A DNA stretch of 64,000 nt from Paenibacillus sophorae (GCF_018966525.1 NZ_CP076607.1:2108001-2172000), one strand, 5' to 3'; shown: positions 1 through 8,458, counted from the stretch's first letter. Notes: generated by a model from the letters alone, not told the origin. A program made the numbers and translations.

Positions 1-253
1 GATAGAAGCCGGTGCGGCATCCCATAGGCGAAATATCAATGATTCCGGGGAGTTCATCGCGCAAGTAAGTTGCCAGCAAATGCTCCAGCGTATGAAGGGC
101 AGCGGTCGGCAGCGCGTCGGTATTGGGTTGAAGCAGTCTCAGATCGTATTTTTGAACAATACTGCCTGCTGCGTTTCGTTCTGTTCCGGCCACCCGTACA
201 TAAGGCGCCTTGACTTTCGTATGATCCAATTGAAAACTTTCGACTTTAGCCAT
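1..253 (-). CDS. luxS: S-ribosylhomocysteine lyase LuxS (3' end outside window)
   Basis: Only the first 84 codons lie in the window; the gene runs off the left edge. The translation begins MAKVESFQLDHTKVKAPYVR and contains HTLEHL with His54 and His58, the two metal-binding histidines of LuxS, and MGCRTGFY with Cys79, which aligns with the catalytic Cys84 of the Bacillus enzyme (a loop is five residues shorter here). LuxS cleaves S-ribosylhomocysteine to homocysteine and the autoinducer-2 precursor in the cytoplasm. The substrate comes from the SAH nucleosidase encoded at 5584-6306. The ATG at 253 has a purine-rich ribosome binding site. It is transcribed away from the methionine importer operon, so the intergenic region 254-512 serves both directions. 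Confidence 0.95.
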   Translation of the reverse strand, partial: MAKVESFQLDHTKVKAPYVRVAGTERNAAGSIVQKYDLRLLQPNTDALPTAALHTLEHLLATYLRDELPGIIDISPMGCRTGFY

Positions 254-394
254 TCGTCTCTTCCTTTCACTCGTCAAATCTAGTTTCTCTTGCACTTATT
301 TCAAAGTAACATACTCGGAATTTAAAGTAAACTAGTATTTCATATTTCATCCAATGAATAAATCAAAAATAGATAATCCCAGTGTTATAACGTA

Positions 395-423
395 TTGACA
401 GCAATAAAGATGCATACTATCAT
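395..423 (+). promoter_or_regulatory. Sigma-A type promoter of the methionine importer operon
   Basis: TTGACA at 395-400 is followed after 17 bp by TATCAT at 418-423, a good vegetative promoter about 90 bp before the metQ start. No SAM-riboswitch or T-box sequence was recognised in the leader. Confidence 0.6.
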
Positions 424-438
424 GAAAAACAAATAAAT

Positions 439-472
439 CCGATTAATTTAATTGGTTAAGTGAGATAATCGG
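439..472. promoter_or_regulatory. Inverted repeat in the metQ leader
   Basis: CCGATTA at 439-445 and TAATCGG at 466-472 form a perfect 7-bp inverted repeat just downstream of the promoter. It may be an operator or an RNA hairpin; the binding factor is unknown. Confidence 0.4.
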
Positions 473-512
473 AGAAATCTATTGAATGGATATTTGAGGG
501 GGAAGATTGTTA

Positions 513-1372
513 ATGAAAAAGGTAATGAGTCGATGGGTGTCGCCGCTGTTTGTGATTATGGCTGTTGTGCTTCTGATCTCGGGATGCGGAAACAGCTCCA
601 ACGCCGCTTCGTCAGGGAACGGTTCAGAGCAGGAAACCAAAACGCTGCGCATCAGCTTTAACCCGGGGCCATACAGTGATCAATTCAAGAACGGTGTTGC
701 GCCTTCCTTGAGAAAAAAGGGTACAAGATTACATACAAGGAGTTCACGGACGGCATTCAACCGAATGTGGCCGTAGCGCAAGGGGAGATTGACGCCAATG
801 TCTTTCAGCATTCCCTGTACCTTGAGTCGATCAACAAAAGAGAAGGGATTAATCTGATTGGCGCGGTTCAAGTTCCGACTCCTCCAATGGGCCTGTATTC
901 CAAGAAGCATAAGAGCCTGGATGAGATCAGCGACGGCGCTCAGGTCAATCTGCCGAACGAGCCTGTCAACATGCTGCGGGCTTTGACCATTCTGAAAGAA
1001 GTTGGCTGGATTACGCTGAAGGATAATATTGATCCGCTGCAAACTTCGCTTAATGACGTAACTTCCAATCCGCATAATATCAAATTTGTGCCGACGGAGC
1101 CCGCTCAAGGACCTCAGGCGCTTCAGGATGTGGATTTTGCCGCCATTCAGGGCAACTTCGCCATTGCGAATAACATCAAACTCACAACGGCGCTTAAGCT
1201 TGAAAATATGACGGACCCGTTCACCAACATCGTGGCTGTAGACAGCAAAAATAAAGACAAGCAGTTCGTAAAGGATATCATTGAGGGCTATCATTCACAG
1301 GAATTCAAGGACTATATCAAATCCAATTCTGATTATGAAGGTTACAGATTGCCTGCTTATTTCAATGATTAA
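513..1372 (+). pseudogene. metQ: MetQ/NlpA-type methionine-binding lipoprotein, frameshifted
   Basis: This is the substrate-binding lipoprotein of a D/L-methionine ABC importer. Starting at ATG 513 (GAGGGGG ribosome binding site) there is a signal peptide with lipobox LISGC, then TLRISFNPGPYSDQ. The reading frame breaks near 704-706: the first frame gives GVAPSLRKKG, while the protein resumes one frame back as LEKKGYKITYKEFTDG and continues to the stop at 1370-1372. Adding one base after 704 (an A would give Ile) restores PILEKKGYK, so a 1-bp deletion explains it. Total length matches the roughly 280-residue family. metN and metI follow after an intervening aminotransferase gene. Either the importer has lost its binding protein in this strain or there is a sequencing error. 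Confidence 0.85.
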
Positions 1373-1393
1373 AAATTTCAGTGAGGTGTAATC

Positions 1394-2602
1394 ATGGTGA
1401 ATTTTAAATCTTCCGCTGTCGTCGGCCGGCTCCCCGAGCACTATTTCAGGGCACTTAAGGAAAAGGTGGCCGACTACCGCAGCAGGGGCATTGATATTAT
1501 CGATCTGTCCAGCGGCAATCCGGATCAGCCGACCCCGGAGCATATTGTCCGCAGCCTGAAGGAAGCAGCCGACAAGCCGGAGAACCATGGATACCCCCCT
1601 TTTTACGGAAAAAAGAGCACGCTTGAAGCCGTCGCCGCCTTCTATAAGCGCGAGTATGGCGTTGATCTGGACCCGGAAACGGAGATCGCCGTATTTCACG
1701 GATCGAGCACCGGAATTATGGGAATCGCGCAAGCATTGCTCGGTTCCGGCGATGTTCTGCTAACGGCCAACCCGGCCTATCCTCCTTATTATGCGGCGGC
1801 CGCGATGGCCGGGGCGGAGGTGCACGCGATTCCCGTATACGAGAAAGACGGATTTCTTCCGGACTACCGCACGGTCCCGGAGGAAATCATCCAGCGCGTG
1901 AAGCTGCTGCTGCTTAATTATCCGAACAATCCTACCGGAGCGGTGGCGACGAGGGGCTTCTTCGAGCAGTCGCTCGCTTTGGCCGCAGAGTATCATTTCC
2001 CGGTGGTGAACGATTTTGCCTACGGCGCGTTCGGGTTTGGCGGCCTGAGGCCGATCAGTCTTATGCAGATACCGGGCGGCAAGGAATACGGCGTGGAAAT
2101 TTATACGTTGTCCAAGACCTACAATATGGCGGGCTGGCGGTTCGGGTTCGCTGTCGGCAACGCTTCGGTCATCGGCGCCCTTAAGCTGTTCCACACGCAT
2201 GCGTACAGCACGATATTTGGAGGGGTGCAGGATGCGGCCGCTGCCGCTCTGCTTGGACCGCAGAGTAATGTGCAACGGCTCGTGGAGACCTATGAACGCA
2301 GACGCGACGTGTTAGTCTCGAAGCTGCGGAGCATCGGATGGGAGGTTTCCGCTCCCTCAGGAACCTTTTTTGCCTGGTTTAAAGTGCCGGAAGGCTACCG
2401 TTCGCTGGAATTTGCCGAGAAATTGCTGGAAGAGGCCCATGTGGCGGTCGCTCCGGGCGAGGGATTCGGCTCGCAGGGCGATTCCTATGTGCGGATCGGA
2501 CTCGTGAACAGCGAGGAACAGCTGCTGGAAGCCGCTGAGCGGATTGCAAGAACGGGAATCTTCCGCAAGTCTGCCGTTCAGTTAAGCGAAGGGAGACCAT
2601 GA
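1394..2602 (+). CDS. PLP-dependent class I/II aminotransferase, probably methionine/2-oxoacid type
   Basis: A fold-type I aminotransferase of 402 residues. Visible motifs are the substrate loop SSGNPDQPTPEH near residue 40, NYPNNPTGA near 175, the Asp-Tyr segment NDFAYGAF near 205, the Schiff-base lysine in YTLSKTYNMAGWR near 240, and the C-terminal arginine in SYVRIGLV. It resembles MtnE/DapC-like enzymes. It sits inside the methionine importer operon between metQ and metN, which suggests methionine or 4-methylthio-2-oxobutyrate as substrate. In E. coli the methionine aminotransferase YbdL is likewise next to the HcxA (YbdH) reductase, and an HcxA-like gene lies downstream here at 4412. Start ATG 1394 has a GAGGTG site; the end overlaps the metN start region. 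The exact substrate is inferred. Confidence 0.8.
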   Translation: MVNFKSSAVVGRLPEHYFRALKEKVADYRSRGIDIIDLSSGNPDQPTPEHIVRSLKEAADKPENHGYPPFYGKKSTLEAVAAFYKREYGVDLDPETEIAVFHGSSTGIMGIAQALLGSGDVLLTANPAYPPYYAAAAMAGAEVHAIPVYEKDGFLPDYRTVPEEIIQRVKLLLLNYPNNPTGAVATRGFFEQSLALAAEYHFPVVNDFAYGAFGFGGLRPISLMQIPGGKEYGVEIYTLSKTYNMAGWRFGFAVGNASVIGALKLFHTHAYSTIFGGVQDAAAAALLGPQSNVQRLVETYERRRDVLVSKLRSIGWEVSAPSGTFFAWFKVPEGYRSLEFAEKLLEEAHVAVAPGEGFGSQGDSYVRIGLVNSEEQLLEAAERIARTGIFRKSAVQLSEGRP

Positions 2603-2604
2603 GG

Positions 2605-3708
2605 ATGATCGAATTAAAGGATATTCACAAAACGTTTAAACGCAAAGGACAGACGATCGAAGCGCTGAAGGGCGTAAACCTGCGGGTGGATAAAGGCGAT
2701 ATTTTTGGAGTCATCGGGTACAGCGGCGCCGGCAAAAGCACACTGATCCGGATGGTGAATTATCTGGAGCGGCCGACGAAAGGCCGGGTTTTCGTAGAGG
2801 GTGAAGCGCTGGATCAATTCTCCCCGGCGCAGCTTCGCAAGACCAAGAAGAAAATCGGCATGATCTTTCAGCATTTCAACCTGCTGGAATCGAAGACGGT
2901 ATACGATAACATCGCCATTCCGCTCGTGCTGCTGAAGCAGGACAAGAAGCGCATCCGTGAGCGCGTGACCGAGCTTCTGCAGTTTATCGGGCTTGCCGAC
3001 AAAGCGGACAGCTACCCGAATGAATTGTCGGGGGGCCAGAAGCAGCGGGTGGGCATTGCCCGGGCGCTGGCGAGCAATCCTTCGATTCTTCTCTGCGACG
3101 AAGCCACCTCGGCGCTTGATCCGCAGACGACCAAATCCATTCTGGACCTGCTGAAAAAAATAAACGAAGAATATCATATCACCATTCTCATCATCACGCA
3201 TGAAATGGCCGTCATTCAGCAAATCTGCAACAAGGTGGCCGTCATGGAAAAAGGCGAGATCATCGAGCAGGGCGAGGTGCTGGAAGTCTTCGGCAATCCG
3301 CAGCATCCCACTACGGAGAGCTTCGTGCGGACTGTTATCCAGACCTCTGTGCCGGAAAGCGTGCTCCAGAGCCTGAGTCCGGAACGAGCGGGGCGGCTGT
3401 TCAAGTTGAAATTTGTAGGCGGCAACGCCTCGGAGCCGATCATCGACAGCCTGATTCGAAAATATAACGTCAGCGTCAATATTCTGTTTGCCAACATGAG
3501 CGAAATCCAGAGCACAACTCTGGGCACGATGATTCTGCAGCTCGGCGGCGAGGATAGGGATATTTTCCGGGCGGTTGAATTTCTCGGATCACGGGGCGTT
3601 GAGATTGGAGAGCTTCAGGAGCTTCAGGAATTTCAGAACCACCGGAAGGACCCGGTTATTGAAGAAAGTCATAAGGACCGAGTGATTAAGGAGGTGACAG
3701 CGGTATGA
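2605..3708 (+). CDS. metN: Methionine ABC transporter ATP-binding protein MetN
   Basis: ATPase of the MetNIQ importer. The ABC domain shows Walker A GYSGAGKST at residues 38-46, signature LSGGQKQRV near 145 and Walker B ILLCDEAT near 165. A C-terminal NIL domain (about 265-345) follows, the regulatory domain by which intracellular methionine inhibits transport in this family. ATG 2605 is preferred over ATG 2599 because of its spacing from GAAGGGAG; the upstream alternative overlaps the aminotransferase stop as ATGA. About 20 charged residues extend past the usual end. The stop overlaps the metI start by 4 bp, indicating coupled translation. Confidence 0.93.
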   Translation: MIELKDIHKTFKRKGQTIEALKGVNLRVDKGDIFGVIGYSGAGKSTLIRMVNYLERPTKGRVFVEGEALDQFSPAQLRKTKKKIGMIFQHFNLLESKTVYDNIAIPLVLLKQDKKRIRERVTELLQFIGLADKADSYPNELSGGQKQRVGIARALASNPSILLCDEATSALDPQTTKSILDLLKKINEEYHITILIITHEMAVIQQICNKVAVMEKGEIIEQGEVLEVFGNPQHPTTESFVRTVIQTSVPESVLQSLSPERAGRLFKLKFVGGNASEPIIDSLIRKYNVSVNILFANMSEIQSTTLGTMILQLGGEDRDIFRAVEFLGSRGVEIGELQELQEFQNHRKDPVIEESHKDRVIKEVTAV

Positions 3709-4361
3709 ATACGATTATTACAGCTGATCAGCTGTTTCAGGCGCTGCGTGAAACGGTGGTCATGGTGGGGGTATCGCTGTTTTTTGGGGCGCTGCTCGGT
3801 ATTCCGATCGGCATCGTGCTTGTCATTACCCGGCCCGGAGGCATCCTGCAGAACCGGTTCGTATTCGCTGTGCTTAATCCGCTGATCAATGTGATCCGGT
3901 CGCTGCCGTTTATTATTTTGCTGGTCGCAATTATTCCGTTCACCCGGCTGCTCGTTCATACTTCGATTGGGACCAGCGCCGCTATCGTTCCCCTGGTTGT
4001 CTATGTGGCGCCGTATATCGGCCGGCTAGTAGAGAACTCTCTGCTGGAAGTCAGTCCCGGAATCATGGAAGCGGCTGAAGCGATGGGAGCGACAACGTTT
4101 CAGGTGATCTGGCATTTTCTGCTCCCTGAGGCGTTCGGTTCCCTGATTCTAACGATGACTACCGCGACCATTGGACTTATCGGCGCAACGGCGATGGCCG
4201 GAACAGTCGGCGGGGGAGGCATCGGCGATCTCGCCATTTCCTATGGATATCAGCGTTTTGACACCTTCGTTATTCTCGTTACGGTCGCCATTCTCATCGT
4301 TTTTGTTCAGGGCATACAATCTGCGGGGAACCGGTTCGCCCGAAAGGCCCGCCGGGATTAG
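3705..4361 (+). CDS. metI: Methionine ABC transporter permease MetI
   Basis: Integral membrane component of the methionine importer, 218 residues as usual for MetI. It has five or so hydrophobic helices and the cytoplasmic coupling segment EAAEAMGATTFQVIWHFLLPEA near residues 125-147. AAGGAGGTG precedes ATG 3705, which overlaps the metN stop. It should pair with MetN in the membrane and accept substrate from the MetQ lipoprotein, whose gene is frameshifted here. Confidence 0.92.
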   Translation: MNTIITADQLFQALRETVVMVGVSLFFGALLGIPIGIVLVITRPGGILQNRFVFAVLNPLINVIRSLPFIILLVAIIPFTRLLVHTSIGTSAAIVPLVVYVAPYIGRLVENSLLEVSPGIMEAAEAMGATTFQVIWHFLLPEAFGSLILTMTTATIGLIGATAMAGTVGGGGIGDLAISYGYQRFDTFVILVTVAILIVFVQGIQSAGNRFARKARRD

Positions 4362-4411
4362 CAACGGACGGCCCGCGAAACATAGCATTGAAGCAGGAGG
4401 AGGAATAAGCG

Positions 4412-5533
4412 TTGGAAAATACGTTGATTGTCCGCGCGGCTCCGCAAGAATTTATTTGCGGGCCTGGCTGCTGGAACGAGCTTGAACATCATCTGGAGCG
4501 CAGGGGAATTTCCTCCGCTCTTGTCGTGCGCGGCGGCCGTTCATGGGAAGCGGCGGAGCACTATTTTCCTGATTTCAAGCGGATTGAGATCCAGTTCTAC
4601 CGTTACGGCGGAGAGTGCACCTATGCCGAGCGGGACGCGATCGCCTCCGAGGCAACCAAGCTCGGACTTCAGTCCATTATCGCCGTCGGCGGCGGCAAGG
4701 TCAGTGATACGGCGAAGGCCGCAGCAGCGCTGCTGCGGATTCCGGTTATCATTCTGCCTACCTTGGCGGCAACCTGCTCGGCCTGGTCCTCTCTCAGCGT
4801 TATGTATGACGAGGCCGGAACGATGGTGGACTTCGAGGTATTTCCTCACAGCAATGCGCTGGTTCTGCTGGACCCGCGTGTGATTCTGGATTCGCCCCCA
4901 GAGCTGCTGGTCGCCGGAATCGGGGATACGCTGGCTAAGTGGTATGAGGCCGACGCCATCATCTCCCATTTGCCTTCGCCGCCCGAGGAAATCGCGCTGG
5001 CCCATTATGCCGCACGCAGATGCCGCGACAACCTGATGATCCACAGCGCCGATGCGCTGGGCGCACAGCGAGAAGGGGAGTTAAACGACGCTTTTGTAAG
5101 GGTCGTGGAGACGAATATTTTGACCGCCGGACTGGTGGGCGGTTTCGGTGAGGACTACGGCCGCACGGCGGGAGCGCATTCTGTTCATGACGCCCTGACG
5201 ATTCTGCCGCAGAGTCATCGGCTGCTGCATGGAAGCAAGGTGGCTTACGGAGTGCTCGTCCAACTCGTGCTTGAAGGCAAACGGGAGGAGATTGGCCGCC
5301 TTCTTCCATTCTATCAAGAGATCGGGCTTCCAGCCTCCTTGCAGGATATGGGCCTGGGCGGTCTGACCCGTGATGACCGGTTTAGAGTGGCTGCCCATGC
5401 GGTTTTGCCCGGAGCATCCATTCACCGAATGCCGGGAACGTTCGATACGGTCAAAGTGGCGGATGCCATGGAAGAGCTGGAGAGCCTTATATCGGCGCTT
5501 CGCGCTGGCGAAACCGTCACGGCCAGCCGCTAA
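4412..5533 (+). CDS. Iron-containing alcohol dehydrogenase family protein, HcxA (YbdH)-like
   Basis: A 373-residue member of the glycerol dehydrogenase/Fe-ADH family. It shows the nucleotide-binding segment AVGGGKVSDTAKA near residue 90, PTLAATCSAWS near 120 and putative metal-ligand histidines in GAHSVHDALT and LLHGSKVAYG. The closest functional precedent I can name is E. coli HcxA (YbdH), which reduces 2-oxoacids with NAD(P)H and is encoded beside the methionine aminotransferase YbdL. Here too it shares an operon with an aminotransferase and a methionine importer, so reduction of 4-methylthio-2-oxobutyrate or 2-oxobutyrate is plausible. It starts at TTG 4412, behind a strong AGGAGGAGG site. 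A glycerol dehydrogenase assignment is the main alternative. Confidence 0.78.
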   Translation: MENTLIVRAAPQEFICGPGCWNELEHHLERRGISSALVVRGGRSWEAAEHYFPDFKRIEIQFYRYGGECTYAERDAIASEATKLGLQSIIAVGGGKVSDTAKAAAALLRIPVIILPTLAATCSAWSSLSVMYDEAGTMVDFEVFPHSNALVLLDPRVILDSPPELLVAGIGDTLAKWYEADAIISHLPSPPEEIALAHYAARRCRDNLMIHSADALGAQREGELNDAFVRVVETNILTAGLVGGFGEDYGRTAGAHSVHDALTILPQSHRLLHGSKVAYGVLVQLVLEGKREEIGRLLPFYQEIGLPASLQDMGLGGLTRDDRFRVAAHAVLPGASIHRMPGTFDTVKVADAMEELESLISALRAGETVTASR

Positions 5534-5583
5534 GGGAATACATGCAGACTTGAGGAATTAGGCTGGCGTAAAGGAGAGAATTG

Positions 5584-6306
5584 ATGAGCATAGCGATCAT
5601 AGGCGCAATGGAAGAAGAGGTCGAAGTCTTACGAGGCCGGCTGGAGAATGTTCACAGATTGGAAGCGGCGGGAGGAATCTATTACACCGGAACTTTGGAT
5701 GGACGGGAGATCGTGCTGCTGCAAAGCGGCGTTGGCAAAGTCAATGCGGCGCTGACGACGGCGCTATTGATTGAGCGGTACCAGCCGGAGCTGATTATTA
5801 ATACCGGTTCGGCCGGCGGCATTGGCAGCGGCCTGCAAATCGGCGATGTCGTCGTCGGAACGGAGCTGGCTTACAGCGATGTCGATGCGACGGCATTTCA
5901 GCGGTATGTTTATGGTCAGGTGCCGCGGATGCCGGCCCGTTACCCTGTTCAGGAGGGATTTCTGGCGCTCGCTCGTCAGCTGTCAGCCGCGAGGAAGTCT
6001 GAAGAGAGAGTCTTTACGGGCCTGATAACGACCGCAGATTCTTTTATCGGCCGCCGTGAGGCTGCGGACTTTATCCGCGAACGGTTTCCTGATTCGCTTG
6101 CGACGGATATGGAGGGGGCCGCAGTCGCCCAAACCGCTTACCGGTTCGGTGTGCCGTTTCTGGCAGTGCGCGCCATTTCCGACATCGCCGGAAGCGATGC
6201 GGAAGGGCTGTTCACCTCCAATCTGGATTTGGCGGCGCTGAATGCCGCCAGATTCGTTCTCGAATGGCTGGACCTTTATCATCCGGCGTACAGCACCGGC
6301 ATATAA
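5584..6306 (+). CDS. mtnN: 5'-methylthioadenosine/S-adenosylhomocysteine nucleosidase
   Basis: Cytoplasmic nucleosidase that removes adenine from MTA and S-adenosylhomocysteine, releasing the S-ribosylhomocysteine used by LuxS. Of 240 residues, MSIAIIGAMEEEVEVL at the N-terminus holds the catalytic-base glutamate region, NTGSAGG lies near residue 75, DMEGAAVAQ near 175 holds the ribose-binding Met-Glu pair, and VRAISDIA near 197 holds the catalytic aspartate. ATG 5584 is chosen over TTG 5581 because it sits 7 bp after AAGGAG. It is the last gene of the methionine operon, closed by a bidirectional terminator. Confidence 0.95.
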   Translation: MSIAIIGAMEEEVEVLRGRLENVHRLEAAGGIYYTGTLDGREIVLLQSGVGKVNAALTTALLIERYQPELIINTGSAGGIGSGLQIGDVVVGTELAYSDVDATAFQRYVYGQVPRMPARYPVQEGFLALARQLSAARKSEERVFTGLITTADSFIGRREAADFIRERFPDSLATDMEGAAVAQTAYRFGVPFLAVRAISDIAGSDAEGLFTSNLDLAALNAARFVLEWLDLYHPAYSTGI

Positions 6307-6332
6307 TGCTGATTGTTCTGCACTGAATACAG

Positions 6333-6385
6333 ACAAAGGGAGCGCAAGATCCGTATTGCACGGGTCCGCGCTCCCTTTGTTATTT
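6333..6385. terminator. Bidirectional intrinsic terminator
   Basis: A 13-bp stem (6333-6345 with 6368-6380) between convergent mtnN and the Cof-type phosphatase, followed by a T-rich tail on the + strand; the phosphatase stop codon lies at its edge. Confidence 0.85.
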
Positions 6386-7177
6386 TTGCAGTATGAATTT
6401 ATCGATAACTTGCTTGACTCCGTCCTCATTATTGCTTGCGGTTACATAGTTCGCAATCTCTTTCAGCGCCGGAATGGCATTGCCCATCGCTACGCCAAGA
6501 CCGGCGGTCTCCAGCATTTCGTGGTCGTTCCAGGAGTCGCCGACGGCGATGGTCTCGGACACTTTGCAGCCGAAATAGTCGGCCAGGAACTCAAGCGCCA
6601 GCCCTTTCGTGCCTTCCTTGTGCGTGATCTCCAAATAATGCGGCTTCGATTTGGTAATGTGAACCTCGCTGCCGAGCAGCTCCCGGAGTTTGGGCGCCAG
6701 TTCGTCCAGGAAGGCGGGATCGTCGATAATCAGCAGTTTGGGTGTCTTAATCCCGGCCAGCTTTTCCGAGTCCGGTTCAATGTAATATTGGGTCCTGTTC
6801 GCCGCCGCATAATCGATCAGCTTCTGGTTCTCCTCGCGGGAATACAGCTTATCGTCGACATAGGTTTGCAGATGCAGGTTGTGCTCTATGCAGTAATCAA
6901 AAACTTTATGAACCGCGTCCTGAGGCACAAAGCGCTCGTACAGCACTTTTTCGTCCATCAGATTCTTCACCAGGGAGCCCTGATAGGTAATGATCGGCAC
7001 ATTAAGTCCGGTCTGGCGGGCAATGGCCTGGGCGGATGCGTAGGCGCGTCCGGTGGCGAGCGTGACAACCACACCTGCGGCTATAGCCGCTTCCAGCGCC
7101 GCCTGCGTAGCGGGGGTTACTTCCTTGTCGTCATTGATCAGCGTGTCGTCAATGTCGATGGCAATCAGCTTGTACAT
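6380..7177 (-). CDS. Cof-type HAD-superfamily phosphatase
   Basis: A 265-residue HAD IIB hydrolase. Motif I is IAIDIDDTLI (Asp nucleophile and acid, residues 8 and 10), motif II TLATGRAY near 40, a lysine in THKEGTKG near 185, and motif III/IV GDSWNDHEMLETAG near 215. Such enzymes dephosphorylate sugar phosphates, FMN, PLP or nucleotide precursors, and the substrate cannot be read from sequence. The cap domain lies between motifs II and III. AAGGAGAG precedes ATG 7177. It is a single gene, convergent with the methionine operon. Confidence 0.88.
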   Translation of the reverse strand: MYKLIAIDIDDTLINDDKEVTPATQAALEAAIAAGVVVTLATGRAYASAQAIARQTGLNVPIITYQGSLVKNLMDEKVLYERFVPQDAVHKVFDYCIEHNLHLQTYVDDKLYSREENQKLIDYAAANRTQYYIEPDSEKLAGIKTPKLLIIDDPAFLDELAPKLRELLGSEVHITKSKPHYLEITHKEGTKGLALEFLADYFGCKVSETIAVGDSWNDHEMLETAGLGVAMGNAIPALKEIANYVTASNNEDGVKQVIDKFILQK

Positions 7178-7312
7178 TCGGTTTCTCTCCTTATATAAAT
7201 CTGCTGCTTGGAAAATGGATAACTGACTAAATTGTATCCTAAAAATAAGGGGAGAACAATCGCGGGAGATGCCCCAGTCCTACTTCTTTTCACGTGAATA
7301 GCTGTGGCGGAC

Positions 7313-7363
7313 TGGACAAAAGGAAGAAGGCTTGGTATACTTCGATAACCGCACGTGTGTTCG
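7313..7363 (+). promoter_or_regulatory. Promoter with overlapping LexA (SOS) box
   Basis: TGGACA at 7313-7318 and TATACT at 7336-7341 with 17-bp spacing form a promoter. At the expected start site, 7350-7363 reads CGCACGTGTGTTCG, one mismatch from the Gram-positive LexA box CGAACN4GTTCG. A small hairpin with a T/C-rich tail follows at 7390-7410. Confidence 0.5.
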
Positions 7364-7440
7364 TGTTTGTGAGAAACGATGCTGTCCCGACGGCGCAGCC
7401 GTTTCTTCTTAGCATCTTAGAAAGGGGCGTTTGTAAAGCG

Positions 7441-8154
7441 ATGATGGGCAAATCCCACCTGGTGATCAGCACCGGGATCACATTGTCGGCTATGCAGCTG
7501 GCCGGCTGTCATATCACGATTCCCGCCGTCGCCGTAGCGGTGCTCAGCTCGCTGCTTCCCGACATCGACGAACCGAATTCGCTGCTCGTACGCAAGGCGG
7601 TTCCCGCCTTTTTGCTGCGTACGCTGCAGTTAACGTTGATCGCCGCCGCCGTCTTTCTATATTTTGCGGATATTACGCCTTATCCCTGGAATATCGTAAT
7701 GGCGCTGCTCATTGGCAGCGTGGCGTTTCTGCCGGGGCGAAGGCTGCGCAAGCTCATTATGCTGCTGATCGCGACCTTGCTGATGGCGTTCGGAAGCGCT
7801 TATGATCCGTGGAATGCGATCGCCGGCTGTATTCTGGTCATTGCCGCGGTCGTTCCCCACCGGGGCCTGACCCATACGCTGTACGGCGTGGCCGGGTGGA
7901 CGGCGCTGCTGTATATGGCCGGGAAGGGAATGGATGGCGGAGAGCTGCTGTGGGTGGCCGGAGGGCTGTCCTACGGGCTGCATCTTCTGGCTGACGCGCT
8001 TACCCAGCGGGGAATTACTCCGCTGCCGCCCCTGCCCTTCAAGCTTCGCCTGAAGCTGATGAGCACCGGCACGAAGAAGGGCGGGGCCGTTGAAGGAATT
8101 TGTGTGACGCTGACGCTGCTGTTGGTCGTGTATACCTTTGTTGTTGGCCGTTAG
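7441..8154 (+). CDS. YdjM-like (DUF457) metal-dependent hydrolase/membrane protein
   Basis: An integral membrane protein of about 237 residues from the YdjM/DUF457 family. It begins MMGKSHLVISTG; the early His, the SLLPDIDEP motif near residue 45, HRGLTHTLYG near 140 and HLLADALTQRG near 183 carry the conserved His/Asp residues that suggest metal binding, as in membrane-bound phospholipase-like folds. Several hydrophobic helices separate them. ATG 7441 is the chosen start because homology begins there; an open frame continues upstream to 7294 but looks non-coding. E. coli YdjM is known as a LexA-regulated inner membrane protein, which fits the LexA-like box upstream. Molecular function is unknown. 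Confidence 0.8.
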   Translation: MMGKSHLVISTGITLSAMQLAGCHITIPAVAVAVLSSLLPDIDEPNSLLVRKAVPAFLLRTLQLTLIAAAVFLYFADITPYPWNIVMALLIGSVAFLPGRRLRKLIMLLIATLLMAFGSAYDPWNAIAGCILVIAAVVPHRGLTHTLYGVAGWTALLYMAGKGMDGGELLWVAGGLSYGLHLLADALTQRGITPLPPLPFKLRLKLMSTGTKKGGAVEGICVTLTLLLVVYTFVVGR

Positions 8155-8209
8155 CAGCGAGCTATAGACAGTAGAGGTTCCCCAAGTTCGCATAGCGCAT
8201 GGACTGATA

Positions 8210-8269
8210 CGCGGAGAGCTTGTCGTCATTCGGATTCATCGAATCTCGAAGCTCTCCGCGCTTTTTTTG
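8210..8269 (+). terminator. Intrinsic terminator after the YdjM-like gene
   Basis: An 11-bp stem (8211-8221 with 8249-8259) followed by a run of seven T. The remaining part of the gap to 8459 is AT-rich and carries TTGACT at 8279 as a possible -35; nothing else was recognised. Confidence 0.85.
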
Positions 8270-8458
8270 TCAAAATATTTGACTTTCTCTTCAGGAGAAC
8301 AAATAATTTATCTCAGCTTGAGTTGATCAATGAATGTTATGATTGAATGTGATAAATGAATACAATCAATGAACTATAGAATCGTTTGGTTGCGGTTTTT
8401 GTCCTATGAAAGCGGTGTTACATTTTGCAAGCGCAGCCAAAAGATAAGGGGGATGGGA

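Noticed and set aside
254..512. SAM riboswitch or T-box before the methionine operon
   Set aside because: Expected from the function but no conserved riboswitch sequence, terminator or T-box bases were found; only a 7-bp inverted repeat is present.
7294..7440. N-terminal extension of the YdjM-like protein
   Set aside because: The frame is open but overlaps the promoter and LexA-like box and has no similarity to the family start.
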